A model generated the notes under the pieces. The model made no database searches. It worked only from the letters and a program-made list of their open reading frames with translations, and was not told where the DNA came from. Shown piece by piece: positions 8,078 to 17,000 of a stretch of 64,000 bases of DNA. Location: positions 992,001 to 1,056,000 of the forward strand of contig NZ_CP009498.1 of assembly GCF_001027545.1 (NCBI RefSeq), given 5' to 3'. Each line of letters opens with the position of its first letter. Positions within the stretch are counted from its first letter, which is position 1. The position numbers and the translations under genes are program-made. The DNA comes from Endomicrobium proavitum. GTDB lineage: Bacteria; Elusimicrobiota; Endomicrobiia; Endomicrobiales; Endomicrobiaceae.

Positions 8078-8635
8078 TTATTTCAGCTTACTTATTATTA
8101 AAGGTTTCTCACAATCATTATTATTGCCATTTTCATTGTACTTAATGGATATCATTCTTTGATATTCCCAATTATCTTCTATATCGTCTTTATCCCTAAA
8201 AAAACTATATTCCACATAATAATTACTACCAAAGATCCCATTTAAATAACTATCAAGCAAAGGATATGTATATTCTTCCCAGATATAGTTATTTACAATG
8301 TTTCTTTTTTTATATAGGCAAATCTCAGGCGGTCTTACACTCATATCTTTAATTATATCTTCTAAAGAATTTATTGTATGTTTTTTTATTTTCGCCTTAT
8401 CTGTCAAACTTATCCTAAATACTGGAATAAATTTATCAAGCAAGTTGTTTTCTTTGCATATATTTACTAATGCTTTTAAAAATCCAAACCCATGCTCTAA
8501 AAAAATTTTATAATTGCTTTTTTTATTTTCTATTTCTAGTATACCATCCATATGATCATCAACGGTTTTTTTAGAAAGATCTTTTTCAACATAATATTCA
8601 TTTAACCATTTTAAAACTTCCTTTTTATAATCCAT
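8078..8635 (-). CDS. Immunity protein for the nuclease-like orphan toxin
   Basis: No family recognised. The 185-residue product (start MDYKKEVLKWLNEYYVEKD) is soluble and mixed alpha/beta. I chose the ATG at 8635 because GAGGAAGAGGGAG lies just upstream and 17 bp separate it from the toxin stop; an upstream in-frame ATG at 8689 would overlap the toxin gene. Absence of a signal peptide fits a cytoplasmic target, consistent with the nuclease-like character of the adjacent toxin. Position immediately after the toxin gene is the evidence for an immunity role. Confidence 0.65.
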   Translation of the reverse strand: MDYKKEVLKWLNEYYVEKDLSKKTVDDHMDGILEIENKKSNYKIFLEHGFGFLKALVNICKENNLLDKFIPVFRISLTDKAKIKKHTINSLEDIIKDMSVRPPEICLYKKRNIVNNYIWEEYTYPLLDSYLNGIFGSNYYVEYSFFRDKDDIEDNWEYQRMISIKYNENGNNNDCEKPLIISKLK

Positions 8636-8652
8636 ACATTCTCCCTCTTCCT

Positions 8653-10560
8653 CTATTTTGGCAATGTCCAACCATTCTTTTCTATCCATTCTTTTGTTTT
8701 ATTAGTAATTTTAAAAGAGTCGCTCGGTTCATGTCTCCAAGTGCCATCTTTATTTAATGCCGTATTCTTATTGCCATCTTTAAAATGAATGTGATCTTGG
8801 TCTCCTATAGTCCTATTACCCTTATCAACTCTCGTTATATCTTTGGGGGCATTTCCCTTTTGAACATCTCGGTTCATTTGACTTGTTGTTTTATCTTTTT
8901 TAGTCTCACCTTTATCTTTTTTATCAGGTTCTTTTCCATTATTTGGACTACCGCTTGCCGATGTTGTTTCTGCTGAAGATGCCCCTGATGTTTCTGCGTT
9001 TACACTATCATTTGCCATAAGAATAAGTGTTATACCTGCTATTACTGCATTTTGAAAATTTAAATCTGAAATGGAAAAATTTGTTTCCTGTATTGTTTTC
9101 CCAGTTGCATATGCTATTGCAGCTGCTCCAATTGCTTCTATAGCATAAACACCTATTGCCGCAGCAGGATTATACGCCTTATTCTCATCTGCAACTGCGT
9201 TTGCTGCAATTGTATTTTCTTTCAGCAATGTATTATTGCTTGTGTTATATATGTTATTCCAATTAAGTTGCGTTAGCGTTCCATATCCGCTTGTGTTGCT
9301 GTTGTTTTCTGTTATTGTTTTTGCGCCGGTTAGCCATGATACTGCGTTGTAGTATGTCAGCTCGCTTTTTGCCGCTCCTTTGGCTATGCTTTCGTTTCCG
9401 GTGTAATTGTGCGCTCGCTCTTCTGCGTCCGTTAATGCAAACGTCAGCGCATTTGTTGCTGCTCCGTTTCCTAAATTGACGTAGCCTTGGTGTTCTTTTA
9501 TATCGTTAAACCCTAATACTACTTTTCCTGCGCTGTCTATCAACTCGCCTTTTTCGCTATACATTAAATTGCTTTTTCCGTCCGCTGTCATTTTGGCTAA
9601 CGCTTGTATTTCTTCCGGCGTTGCTTTTCCTGCTTTGATTTTTTCTACTATTGTTCCTGCTTCTTCGCTTCCGCCTCTTAATATTCCCGTTGCGTTTGCG
9701 CTTTGGTTGGCTTTCCATACGCTTATTATATCCGTTTTATCATACGCCGGATTTTCGCCGTTTTCAGAACTGTTTTTTGATGCCGTTATGTTTGCGTATA
9801 TTGCCGTTAGCGGGCTTGCTGCTGTGCTTAATGCTCCTGCTGTTGCTTTTACGGCGTTTCCGGGTAAGTTCTCAAAATCGTTGGCTATGTTTTGGTAGCC
9901 GGTTGTGTAGCCTATTACTTTTCCGTCTTTGTCTTTTACTTCTGTTTTTATGAAGCCTAACAGCGCTCGGTTGTCTATTGTTGCGCTTGCGTCTAATGCA
10001 CCGGTTATTATATCTTTGGTTGTTTCTTGCGCGTTGGTTACGTCGCGGTTTAGACCTTGCAGGTCATTTTCTGTTTGTTCCACGCCGCTTATTATTATTG
10101 TTCCGTTTCCTATTGTGGCTTTGGTTTTTTGTTCTTTTTCTTCGCCCGTATTTTTTAGCGTTAGCGTTGTGCTTCCGTTGGGGGCTACGTTTGTTTTTCC
10201 TTTGTCGCTTTGCGATGTGCCTATGCTTGTTGATAAGCCGAAGCCTTTGCTTTCTGTTGTGTTTCTGTCTTCTATGTCGTTGTGTTCTAACTCTTTGGTT
10301 GTTAGCGTTAGGTTGTTGCTTTCTGAATTTATTACTGCTCCCGTTACTGTTGTTTTGTTGCCTACGTTTATTGTTACGTTATTTCCGCCAGTTAATGTTG
10401 TCTGTTCGGTTACCCATGCTATATCGTTGTTGCTTTTTTGGGAAACTATTTCATAAAAAGCTGTAAACATTGACGGGAAGTAAGAAGAATAGCCAAGCGT
10501 TGCTTGCGCTTGGCTATTCAATACTATTATTGATAGCAGTGATATTAGGATTTTTTTCAT
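8653..10560 (-). CDS. Orphan CdiA-CT cassette with its own signal peptide; nuclease-like toxin
   Basis: The 635-residue product has the leader MKKILISLLSIIVLNSQAQA|TLGYSS (residues 1-44). It then has the conserved CdiA-derived block (AWVTEQTTLTGGNNVTINVG to IANDF, ~45-215), the type A pretoxin (NAVKATAGALSTAASPLTAI..., DAEERAHNYTGNE) and a divergent C-terminus. The last ~100 residues hold DQDHIHFKDGNKNTALNKDG, then TWRHEPSDSFKI and GWTLPK, a pattern I recall from C-termini of YD/Rhs and CdiA toxins and take as a His-dependent nuclease-like domain, without a firm family name. The conserved start is the MKK codon; an ATG five codons upstream is not shared by all cassettes. No good Shine-Dalgarno sequence precedes it. 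Confidence 0.75.
   Translation of the reverse strand: MKKILISLLSIIVLNSQAQATLGYSSYFPSMFTAFYEIVSQKSNNDIAWVTEQTTLTGGNNVTINVGNKTTVTGAVINSESNNLTLTTKELEHNDIEDRNTTESKGFGLSTSIGTSQSDKGKTNVAPNGSTTLTLKNTGEEKEQKTKATIGNGTIIISGVEQTENDLQGLNRDVTNAQETTKDIITGALDASATIDNRALLGFIKTEVKDKDGKVIGYTTGYQNIANDFENLPGNAVKATAGALSTAASPLTAIYANITASKNSSENGENPAYDKTDIISVWKANQSANATGILRGGSEEAGTIVEKIKAGKATPEEIQALAKMTADGKSNLMYSEKGELIDSAGKVVLGFNDIKEHQGYVNLGNGAATNALTFALTDAEERAHNYTGNESIAKGAAKSELTYYNAVSWLTGAKTITENNSNTSGYGTLTQLNWNNIYNTSNNTLLKENTIAANAVADENKAYNPAAAIGVYAIEAIGAAAIAYATGKTIQETNFSISDLNFQNAVIAGITLILMANDSVNAETSGASSAETTSASGSPNNGKEPDKKDKGETKKDKTTSQMNRDVQKGNAPKDITRVDKGNRTIGDQDHIHFKDGNKNTALNKDGTWRHEPSDSFKITNKTKEWIEKNGWTLPK
10487..10519. 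repeat. Perfect inverted repeat inside orphan leader
   Basis: GAATAGCCAAGCG and CGCTTGGCTATTC form 13-bp perfect arms around a 7-base loop within codons 15-26 of the leader (SQAQATLGYS). The same perfect repeat is present at 33436-33468, and 9-11-bp versions occur in the other leaders. Confidence 0.7.
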
Positions 10561-10620
10561 TTTAATAACATTCATTTTATTATGATGAAAGTTTTACTGT
10601 TTGTTAGGGCGGTTGTTATG
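10561..10620 (-). repeat. Conserved cassette head upstream of orphan leader
   Basis: About 60 bp between an immunity gene and the next leader recur before five leaders (also near 4941-5000, 27341-27400, 30879-30938 and 36684-36741). On the minus strand the common words are CAACCGCCC, AACAGTAAAAC and TATTAAAATG. A short palindrome GTAAAACTTTTAC, perfect in the 36.7-kb copy, lies in it. It may carry a promoter or operator; no convincing -35/-10 pair was seen. Confidence 0.6.
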
Positions 10621-10630
10621 TCCACCATGA

Positions 10631-11239
10631 TCAGAGTTTCATATACTTATTTTTTAAATTCAATAGTTCTTCACCTAAATTTTTACTAAAAATCCAAGAA
10701 TCAACGACATTTCGTCCATAAGAAGGATTAAATTTGCTACATGACAAACTTTGCATCATATTTTCAATTTGATCTTTTATTGATCGTAACAATAAAACAT
10801 TATTAATTTCGCCTTTATCAAAATAATAGATTATCTTATCTGTCAACAAACCCAAAACAACCATAGAGTTTTCCAAAAAAATTTTCTCCTTGCTTGAATG
10901 AATATTGGTTGTATTATATTCCTTTAATTCAATAGATTTAAGCAATATAAAATAATTATAAATATCAAAAAGCTTTTGAGTTAGCTTTTGCGGAATATCT
11001 AAAGATTCTTTAATTAACACCGGATATTGAATATTTGATATATTAATATAATTAAATTTTTTAATTTTGAGTAGCTCATCCTTGATAAAATTCAATATAT
11101 TAAAATATTCTGAATTACTCACATTCTTTAATATTTCATTATCAATATCTTTTATTGCGTTTTGTATATCCAATAAAAGTAAGCCTCTATAATAATCTAT
11201 TTTACTTGTAATAAATTGTCTAAATTCTGTATATACCAT
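10631..11239 (-). CDS. Immunity protein for orphan toxin at 11197
   Basis: No family recognised. The 202-residue product is an all-helical, Lys/Ile/Asn-rich soluble protein. It overlaps the 3' end of the toxin gene by 43 bp in another frame. The start is supported by AGGAGGAG six bases upstream of the ATG, one of the best ribosome-binding sites in the array, in contrast to the weak one of its toxin gene. It has no signal peptide, so the toxin's target is probably cytoplasmic. Its base composition is much more AT-rich than the neighbouring pretoxin DNA, as is common for immunity genes. Confidence 0.65.
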   Translation of the reverse strand: MVYTEFRQFITSKIDYYRGLLLLDIQNAIKDIDNEILKNVSNSEYFNILNFIKDELLKIKKFNYINISNIQYPVLIKESLDIPQKLTQKLFDIYNYFILLKSIELKEYNTTNIHSSKEKIFLENSMVVLGLLTDKIIYYFDKGEINNVLLLRSIKDQIENMMQSLSCSKFNPSYGRNVVDSWIFSKNLGEELLNLKNKYMKL

Positions 11240-13323
11240 TGTTCTGCTCCTCCTACATATTGACTTCCATATTGTAATTGAGAACCAGCTTTACCCTTTA
11301 TAATCGTAGCACCTTCTTTAATTTGAAATTGATTTACCCCACTCATTAAACTCCATTGAGGTGGAACAGCCAAATTTGCTCTATTTGTTAATGGCGTAAA
11401 AGTATCAAATAAATAATGCCCAACAGGCAATGAATTTTGATTATCAAAAAACCTTAATCCATATGTTGCATTATCAGCTTTACTAACAGTGATAGTTCTA
11501 ATATCAAAAGAATTTAAAATTTCAATTCTTCTATTTCTTGAAACTCCTTGCGACATCAGATATGCAGAAGCCTCTTTTACTCCAGCATATTCTACTGCCT
11601 TTCCTGCTGTCTCTGCTATTGCGTGTTTTGCTATGTTTTTTGCTATGGCTTCTGTTGCTTCTTTTTTTATTATTCCTGCTACTGCTTGTTTGCTTATTAC
11701 TGCTCCTTCCCCTATTATTGGCGCTACTGTCGCAAAATCTAATGCTCCTCCTACTACTCTGAATATCCATCCTAATATCGGTCTTCCATTGTCTATTAAT
11801 ATTCCTCCGTCTTGATATAACGGATAACTTGTTAGATTATCCCTCAATATCACTCCTCCTATCATTACATCTTTCTTTGCTTCTGCCCTAAATGTCGGGT
11901 ATCCGTTTTGCGCTTCTACTTCCATATCTCGTGTAAAATTCGCAAACACGTTATTTATTATTTCACCAACTATTGCGCTTGAGTCTATATTGTCGTCATA
12001 TGCGTTCATTGTTCCTATTCCAAAGCGGTCGTTTACTGCATTTCTTATTGCATTGTTGTTTCCTGTATTTAATACTGCGCTTCCTGCGTTGCTTGCATTC
12101 CATTCGCTGCTTGTCAGCTTGTTTGTGTTTGCATTCCCAAAGTTCTTTAAATCCCATATCGCTTCCGCTGTGTTTCCTCGGTTTATTGCCGTTTGCTCGT
12201 TTGCGTGACCTTCAATGCTTTCTGTCTCGTGAAACACTGTATTTATTACGTTTCCGCTTTTTGTTAAATCTGTTTTATTTGTGTTTATCCCTATTGTTTT
12301 ATTTTCTCCGTCTTCATACGCATATCCTCTGTTTTCTATCCCCTCATTATACAGCTCTACTTCCCCGGCAAAACCTCCGCCTGCTGCCGCTATGTCTGCC
12401 GTTTCTTGTAATGCATCCCTCACGCCTTCCGCTTCATAATTTGTTAATCCGTTCAATTTATCCGTCAGCTCTTTGTTTGCTTGTATCTCTGCCGCTTTTT
12501 TATCGTCCTCTATATACTTCAACGCCGCTTCTATTATGTTTGTTTCGCTGTCTAATAATGCATTTTTTATTGACTGCGTTACTATATTGTTTGTTAAACC
12601 TTTTCCTATCTGCGCTAAATTTGTATCCAAATTTGCAAAATCGTTGGCTATGCTTTGGTAGCCGGTTGTGTAGCCTATTACTTTTCCGTCTTTGTCTTTT
12701 ACTTCTGTTTTTATGAAACCTAACAGCGCTCGGTTGTCTATTGTTGCGCTTGCGTCTAATGCGCCGGTTATTATATCTTTGGTTGTTTCTTGGGTGGTTT
12801 CTGTGTTTCTGTTTAGACCTTGCAGGTCATTTTCTGTTTGTTCCACGCCGCTTATTATTATTGTGCCGTTTCCTATTGTGGCTTTTGTTATTTGTTCTTT
12901 TTCTTCGCCGGTGTTTTTCAACGTTAGCGTTGTGCTTCCGTTGGGGGCTACGTTGGTTTTTCCTTTGTCGCTTTGCGATGTGCCTATGCTTGTTGATAAG
13001 CCAAAGCCTTTGCTTTCTGTTATGTTTCTGTCTTCTATGTCGTTGTGCTCTAACGCTTTGGTTGTTAGCGTTAGGTTGTCGCTTGCGCTTGCTATTACTG
13101 CTCCTGTTACTGTTGTTTTATTTCCTACGTTTATGTTGACGTTATTTCCGCCGGTTAGACTTGTCTGCTCGGTTACCCATGCGCTGTCGGTGTTGCTTTT
13201 TTGGGAAACTATTTCATAAAAAGCGGTAAACATTGATGGGAAGTAAGAAGAATAGCCAAGCGTTGCGGTTGCTTGGTTATTTAATATTATTATTGATAGT
13301 AGTGATATTAGGATTTTTTTCAT
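11197..13323 (-). CDS. Orphan CdiA-CT cassette with signal peptide; type-46-like toxin
   Basis: The 708-residue product carries the orphan leader (1-44), the conserved block from DSAWVTEQTS, the type B pretoxin (ANLDTNLAQIGKGL..., FHETESIEGHANEQTA) and a unique C-terminus from residue ~574. Up to that point it is colinear and nearly identical with CdiA of locus 1. The toxin has FDTFTPLTNRANLAVPPQWS, QFQIKEGATIIKGKAGSQ and QYGSQYVGGAEQWY, which resembles the polymorphic toxin type 46 pattern; I hold that name loosely. The ATG overlaps the TGA of the preceding immunity gene (ATGA), and there is no Shine-Dalgarno sequence, so expression may rely on coupling. Confidence 0.75.
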   Translation of the reverse strand: MKKILISLLSIIILNNQATATLGYSSYFPSMFTAFYEIVSQKSNTDSAWVTEQTSLTGGNNVNINVGNKTTVTGAVIASASDNLTLTTKALEHNDIEDRNITESKGFGLSTSIGTSQSDKGKTNVAPNGSTTLTLKNTGEEKEQITKATIGNGTIIISGVEQTENDLQGLNRNTETTQETTKDIITGALDASATIDNRALLGFIKTEVKDKDGKVIGYTTGYQSIANDFANLDTNLAQIGKGLTNNIVTQSIKNALLDSETNIIEAALKYIEDDKKAAEIQANKELTDKLNGLTNYEAEGVRDALQETADIAAAGGGFAGEVELYNEGIENRGYAYEDGENKTIGINTNKTDLTKSGNVINTVFHETESIEGHANEQTAINRGNTAEAIWDLKNFGNANTNKLTSSEWNASNAGSAVLNTGNNNAIRNAVNDRFGIGTMNAYDDNIDSSAIVGEIINNVFANFTRDMEVEAQNGYPTFRAEAKKDVMIGGVILRDNLTSYPLYQDGGILIDNGRPILGWIFRVVGGALDFATVAPIIGEGAVISKQAVAGIIKKEATEAIAKNIAKHAIAETAGKAVEYAGVKEASAYLMSQGVSRNRRIEILNSFDIRTITVSKADNATYGLRFFDNQNSLPVGHYLFDTFTPLTNRANLAVPPQWSLMSGVNQFQIKEGATIIKGKAGSQLQYGSQYVGGAEQWYIQNLDNLLQVK
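11604..13192. repeat. 1.59-kb direct repeat, copy 1 (orphan pretoxin)
   Basis: This segment is colinear with 14503-16091 at a constant offset of 2899 bp, checked at both ends and in the middle, with only scattered substitutions and no net indel. It covers the conserved block and type B pretoxin up to the toxin junction (AETA). Confidence 0.9.
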
Positions 13324-14036
13324 TTTAATAATTCGTTAATAATTGCATTCAATGGTCTGTTTTTTGACATAAATTCATTAAAAGATAAGTTTTTTTCTTT
13401 TGAAACACTTATGTAGTCTTTTAGGATTTCTTTTATTTCTTCTTTGTTAGTTTCTAACAATAATATATCAAGTGCATATAAACCATAATTGAATTTTTTT
13501 TGATTTATTTGTCCTACATCTTCACTTACTTTCCATTTCGCAAAACTACTAAGGACTCCTTGTATATTTTTATTATTCTCTATTTCTTCTTTAAATTTTT
13601 TCATTTCATCATTATTTAACTTACAATATTCACGATACCAATATAAAAAATTAGAAGTAATGTCATTTTTATAGTTGTCGCTCATTTCACTAAATTTTCT
13701 CATTTTGAATGTGCCAATATCAATTGTTGCATTATAAGCAGATTCAAATTGCACTAATATTGCATCATAATGCACAATATTACTTTCAGGAGATAAATCT
13801 ACTTTCACACCCCAATCAACCATTGCTTCAGATATATTACGCAATACTGTTTGTTTTTCTTCTATTGATATTTCTTCATCTTCATATGGATAATTCCATG
13901 TTTGGACATTTCTTAGTGATAAAACTTCAGTGGCTTTAGGTAAAAGTTCTATATATAAAAGAAGTTCTTTCCCATCTTCTGTTATGTATTCTATGCCCTG
14001 AGCTCTTCCCCATATTTTTACTTGAAATTTTCCCAT
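13320..14036 (-). CDS. cdiI: CdiI immunity protein of locus 1 CdiA
   Basis: No family recognised. The 238-residue soluble product (MGKFQVKIWGRAQGIEYITE) overlaps the cdiA 3' end by 19 bp and ends in an ATGA overlap with the next orphan cassette. AAGGAG lies upstream of the ATG. There is no signal peptide or membrane segment, so the cognate toxin should act in the cytoplasm. Its assignment as immunity protein rests on position directly behind the toxin-encoding end of cdiA. Confidence 0.7.
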   Translation of the reverse strand: MGKFQVKIWGRAQGIEYITEDGKELLLYIELLPKATEVLSLRNVQTWNYPYEDEEISIEEKQTVLRNISEAMVDWGVKVDLSPESNIVHYDAILVQFESAYNATIDIGTFKMRKFSEMSDNYKNDITSNFLYWYREYCKLNNDEMKKFKEEIENNKNIQGVLSSFAKWKVSEDVGQINQKKFNYGLYALDILLLETNKEEIKEILKDYISVSKEKNLSFNEFMSKNRPLNAIINELLK

Positions 14037-17000
14037 CTTAATAATTTCTCCTTGCTATCATAATAATTTATTTGCAAAACATTATCATTTGCTTTGAAAG
14101 TTGGATATTCAATCTTCTTAAATATTCTATCAGGACTCGCTCCTTCAACGAATGCGTTTACAACGCCAGAAGCTTGGCTTGCATATTTTTCAGACAATGC
14201 GCCCCAATATGTATCTCCGATAGTGGGGTTTATATTATATAAATCATAAGTCTTTAAAAACTTTCCTCCTGCTGTATCGTCAATCCTTATCAAATTATTC
14301 TGTTGAGCAAATCTCATTGCCGCTTCTTCATTAGCTATACTACCACTATAAACAACTGATTTGTTTAAAGGTGTATATGCATCTAATAATGTCGAAACTA
14401 AACTTTTTGCATCTTTTTCAGTCGTTCCAATAACAGTTCCTGTTGGCGTCACATAAAAATCCGGCAATGCTTTTGTCGCAATATTTAACTCTGCTTTCTT
14501 CACTGCTGTCTCTGCTATTGCGTGTTTTGCTATGTTTTTTGCTATGGCTTCTGTTGCTTCTTTTTTTATTATTCCTGCTACTGCTTGTTTGCTTATTACT
14601 GCTCCTTCCCCTATTATTGGCGCTACTGTCGCAAAATCTAATGCTCCTCCTACTACTCTGAATATCCATCCTAATATCGGTCTTCCATTGTCTATTAATA
14701 TTCCTCCGTCTTGATATAACGGATAACTTGTTAGATTATCCCTCAATATCACTCCTCCTATCATTACATCTTTCTTTGCTTCTGCCCTAAATGTCGGGTA
14801 TCCGTTTTGCGCTTCTACTTCCATATCTCGTGTAAAATTCGCAAACACGTTATTTATTATTTCACCAACTATTGCGCTTGAGTCTATATTGTCGTCATAT
14901 GCGTTCATTGTTCCTATTCCAAAGCGGTCGTTTACTGCATTTCTTATTGCATTGTTGTTTCCTGTATTTAATACTGCGCTTCCTGCGTTGCTTGCATTCC
15001 ATTCGCTGCTTGTCAGCTTGTTTGTGTTTGCATTCCCAAAGTTCTTTAAATCCCATATCGCTTCCGCTGTGTTTCCTCGGTTTATTGCCGTTTGCTCGTT
15101 TGCGTGACCTTCAATGCTTTCTGTCTCGTGAAACACTGTATTTATTACGTTTCCGCTTTTTGTTAAATCTGTTTTATTTGTGTTTATCCCTATTGTTTTA
15201 TTTCCTCCGTCTTCATACGCATATCCTCTGTTTTCTATCCCCTCATTATACAGCTCTACTTCCCCGGCAAAACCTCCGCCTGCTGCCGCTATGTCTGCCG
15301 TTTCTTGTAATGCATCCCTCACGCCTTCCGCTTCATAATTTGTTAATCCGTTCAATTTATCCGTCAGCTCTTTGTTTGCTTGTATCTCTGCCGCTTTTTT
15401 ATCGTCCTCTATATACTTCAACGCCGCTTCTATTATATTTGTTTCGCTGTCTAATAATGCATTTTTTATTGACTGCGTTACTATATTGTTTGTTAAACCT
15501 TTTCCTATCTGCGCTAAATTTGTATCCAAATTTGCAAAATCGTTGGCTATGCTTTGGTAGCCGGTTGTGTAGCCTATTACTTTTCCGTCTTTGTCTTTTA
15601 CTTCTGTTTTTATGAAACCTAACAGCGCTCGGTTGTCTATTGTTGCGCTTGCGTCTAATGCGCCGGTTATTATATCTTTGGTTGTTTCTTGGGTGGTTTC
15701 TGTGTTTCTGTTTAAACCTTGTAAGTCATTTTCTGTTTGTTCCACGCCGCCTATTATTATTGTTCCGTTTCCTATTGTGGCTTTTGTTGTTTGCTCTTTT
15801 TCTTCGCCGGTGTTCTTTAGCGTTAGCGTTGTGCTTCCGTTGGGGGCTACGTTGGTTTTTCCTTTGTCGCTTTGCGATGTGCCTATGCTTGTTGATAAGC
15901 CAAAGCCTTTGCTTTCTGTTATGTTTCTGTCTTCTATGTCATTGTGTTCTAACTCTTTGGTTGTTAGCGTTAGGTTGTTGCTTTCCGAATTTATTACTGC
16001 TCCCGTTACTGTTGTTTTGTTGCCTACGTTTATTGTTACATTACTGCCGCCTGTTAGACTTGTCTGTTCGGTTACCCATGCGCTGTCGGTGTAGTCGTTG
16101 CCTGTGTTGAAGCCTGCCCCTACGCTGTTGTTGCCGGCGTTGCTTTTCTCGCCGCCTAACAGGCTTCCCATGCTTTTGGTTCCTATTCCTACGCTTACGT
16201 TGGCGTCCCAGCTGTTTCCTTTGCTGTAATATGTGTCTTGCAGACTTTCTACTGTTAAATTATTTCCTACTGTTACATCTAAATTATTTTTTGCCGTTAC
16301 GTTGGCTCCGCTTAATGTTGCGTTGTTGCCTACGTTTATTTCTATATTATTTGCTACGCTTTCGCTGTTGTTGTATGTTGTTGCTTTTATTTTTGATGAG
16401 CTTTCCCCTCCGCCGGCGCTCACTTGCACGGAATTATTTCCTACGCTTACCCCTGCGCTTGCGTGCGCGCTTTTGTCTTCTTGCGCATACGTGTCTTTGC
16501 TTGCTTGTATTATTAAATTATTGCCCACGTTGTAACTTAGCGTTCCGTTTGTTGCATAGGCGTTTGTTCCTTCTTGTATCATGTCGTTTGCGGATTTGAA
16601 ATTTATATTTCCGTTGCTTGCTATGTTTCCTTGCACACTTAATATACTTTCGCTTTTGCTTTGTTGGCTCATTGTGTCGTAATTTGCAAACGCGGAAGCA
16701 TACATTCCCGTTCCAAAACTGCTGCTTGCCGCCGATGCTGCTCCTGCTATGCTTGCCGCTAACCCTACCGTTGCGTTTGCTAAATTCAAACTTGCCATTG
16801 CTACGTTTGCCGTTGCGTCGTCCACCGCTTCTTGGCTGGCTTTGCCTTGCTCTTGCAGCTCTTGTATTCGCTTTAGCTCGCTTGCCGCTTTTTCTACCGC
16901 TTGCTCCGCTTCCACTACCGCCGCGGCCGCATAGCCGGCGTCCACGTATGCGTTGCCTATTTTCACCCCTACCGTTACCGTTGTTTCGTCGTGGCGGCTT

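Noticed and set aside
14018-14510. Assigning the locus 1 CdiA toxin as an ADP-ribosyltransferase or NAD glycohydrolase
   Set aside because: VVYSG and the SEKYASQASG segment gave a vague resemblance, but no catalytic triad could be placed, so activity is left open.
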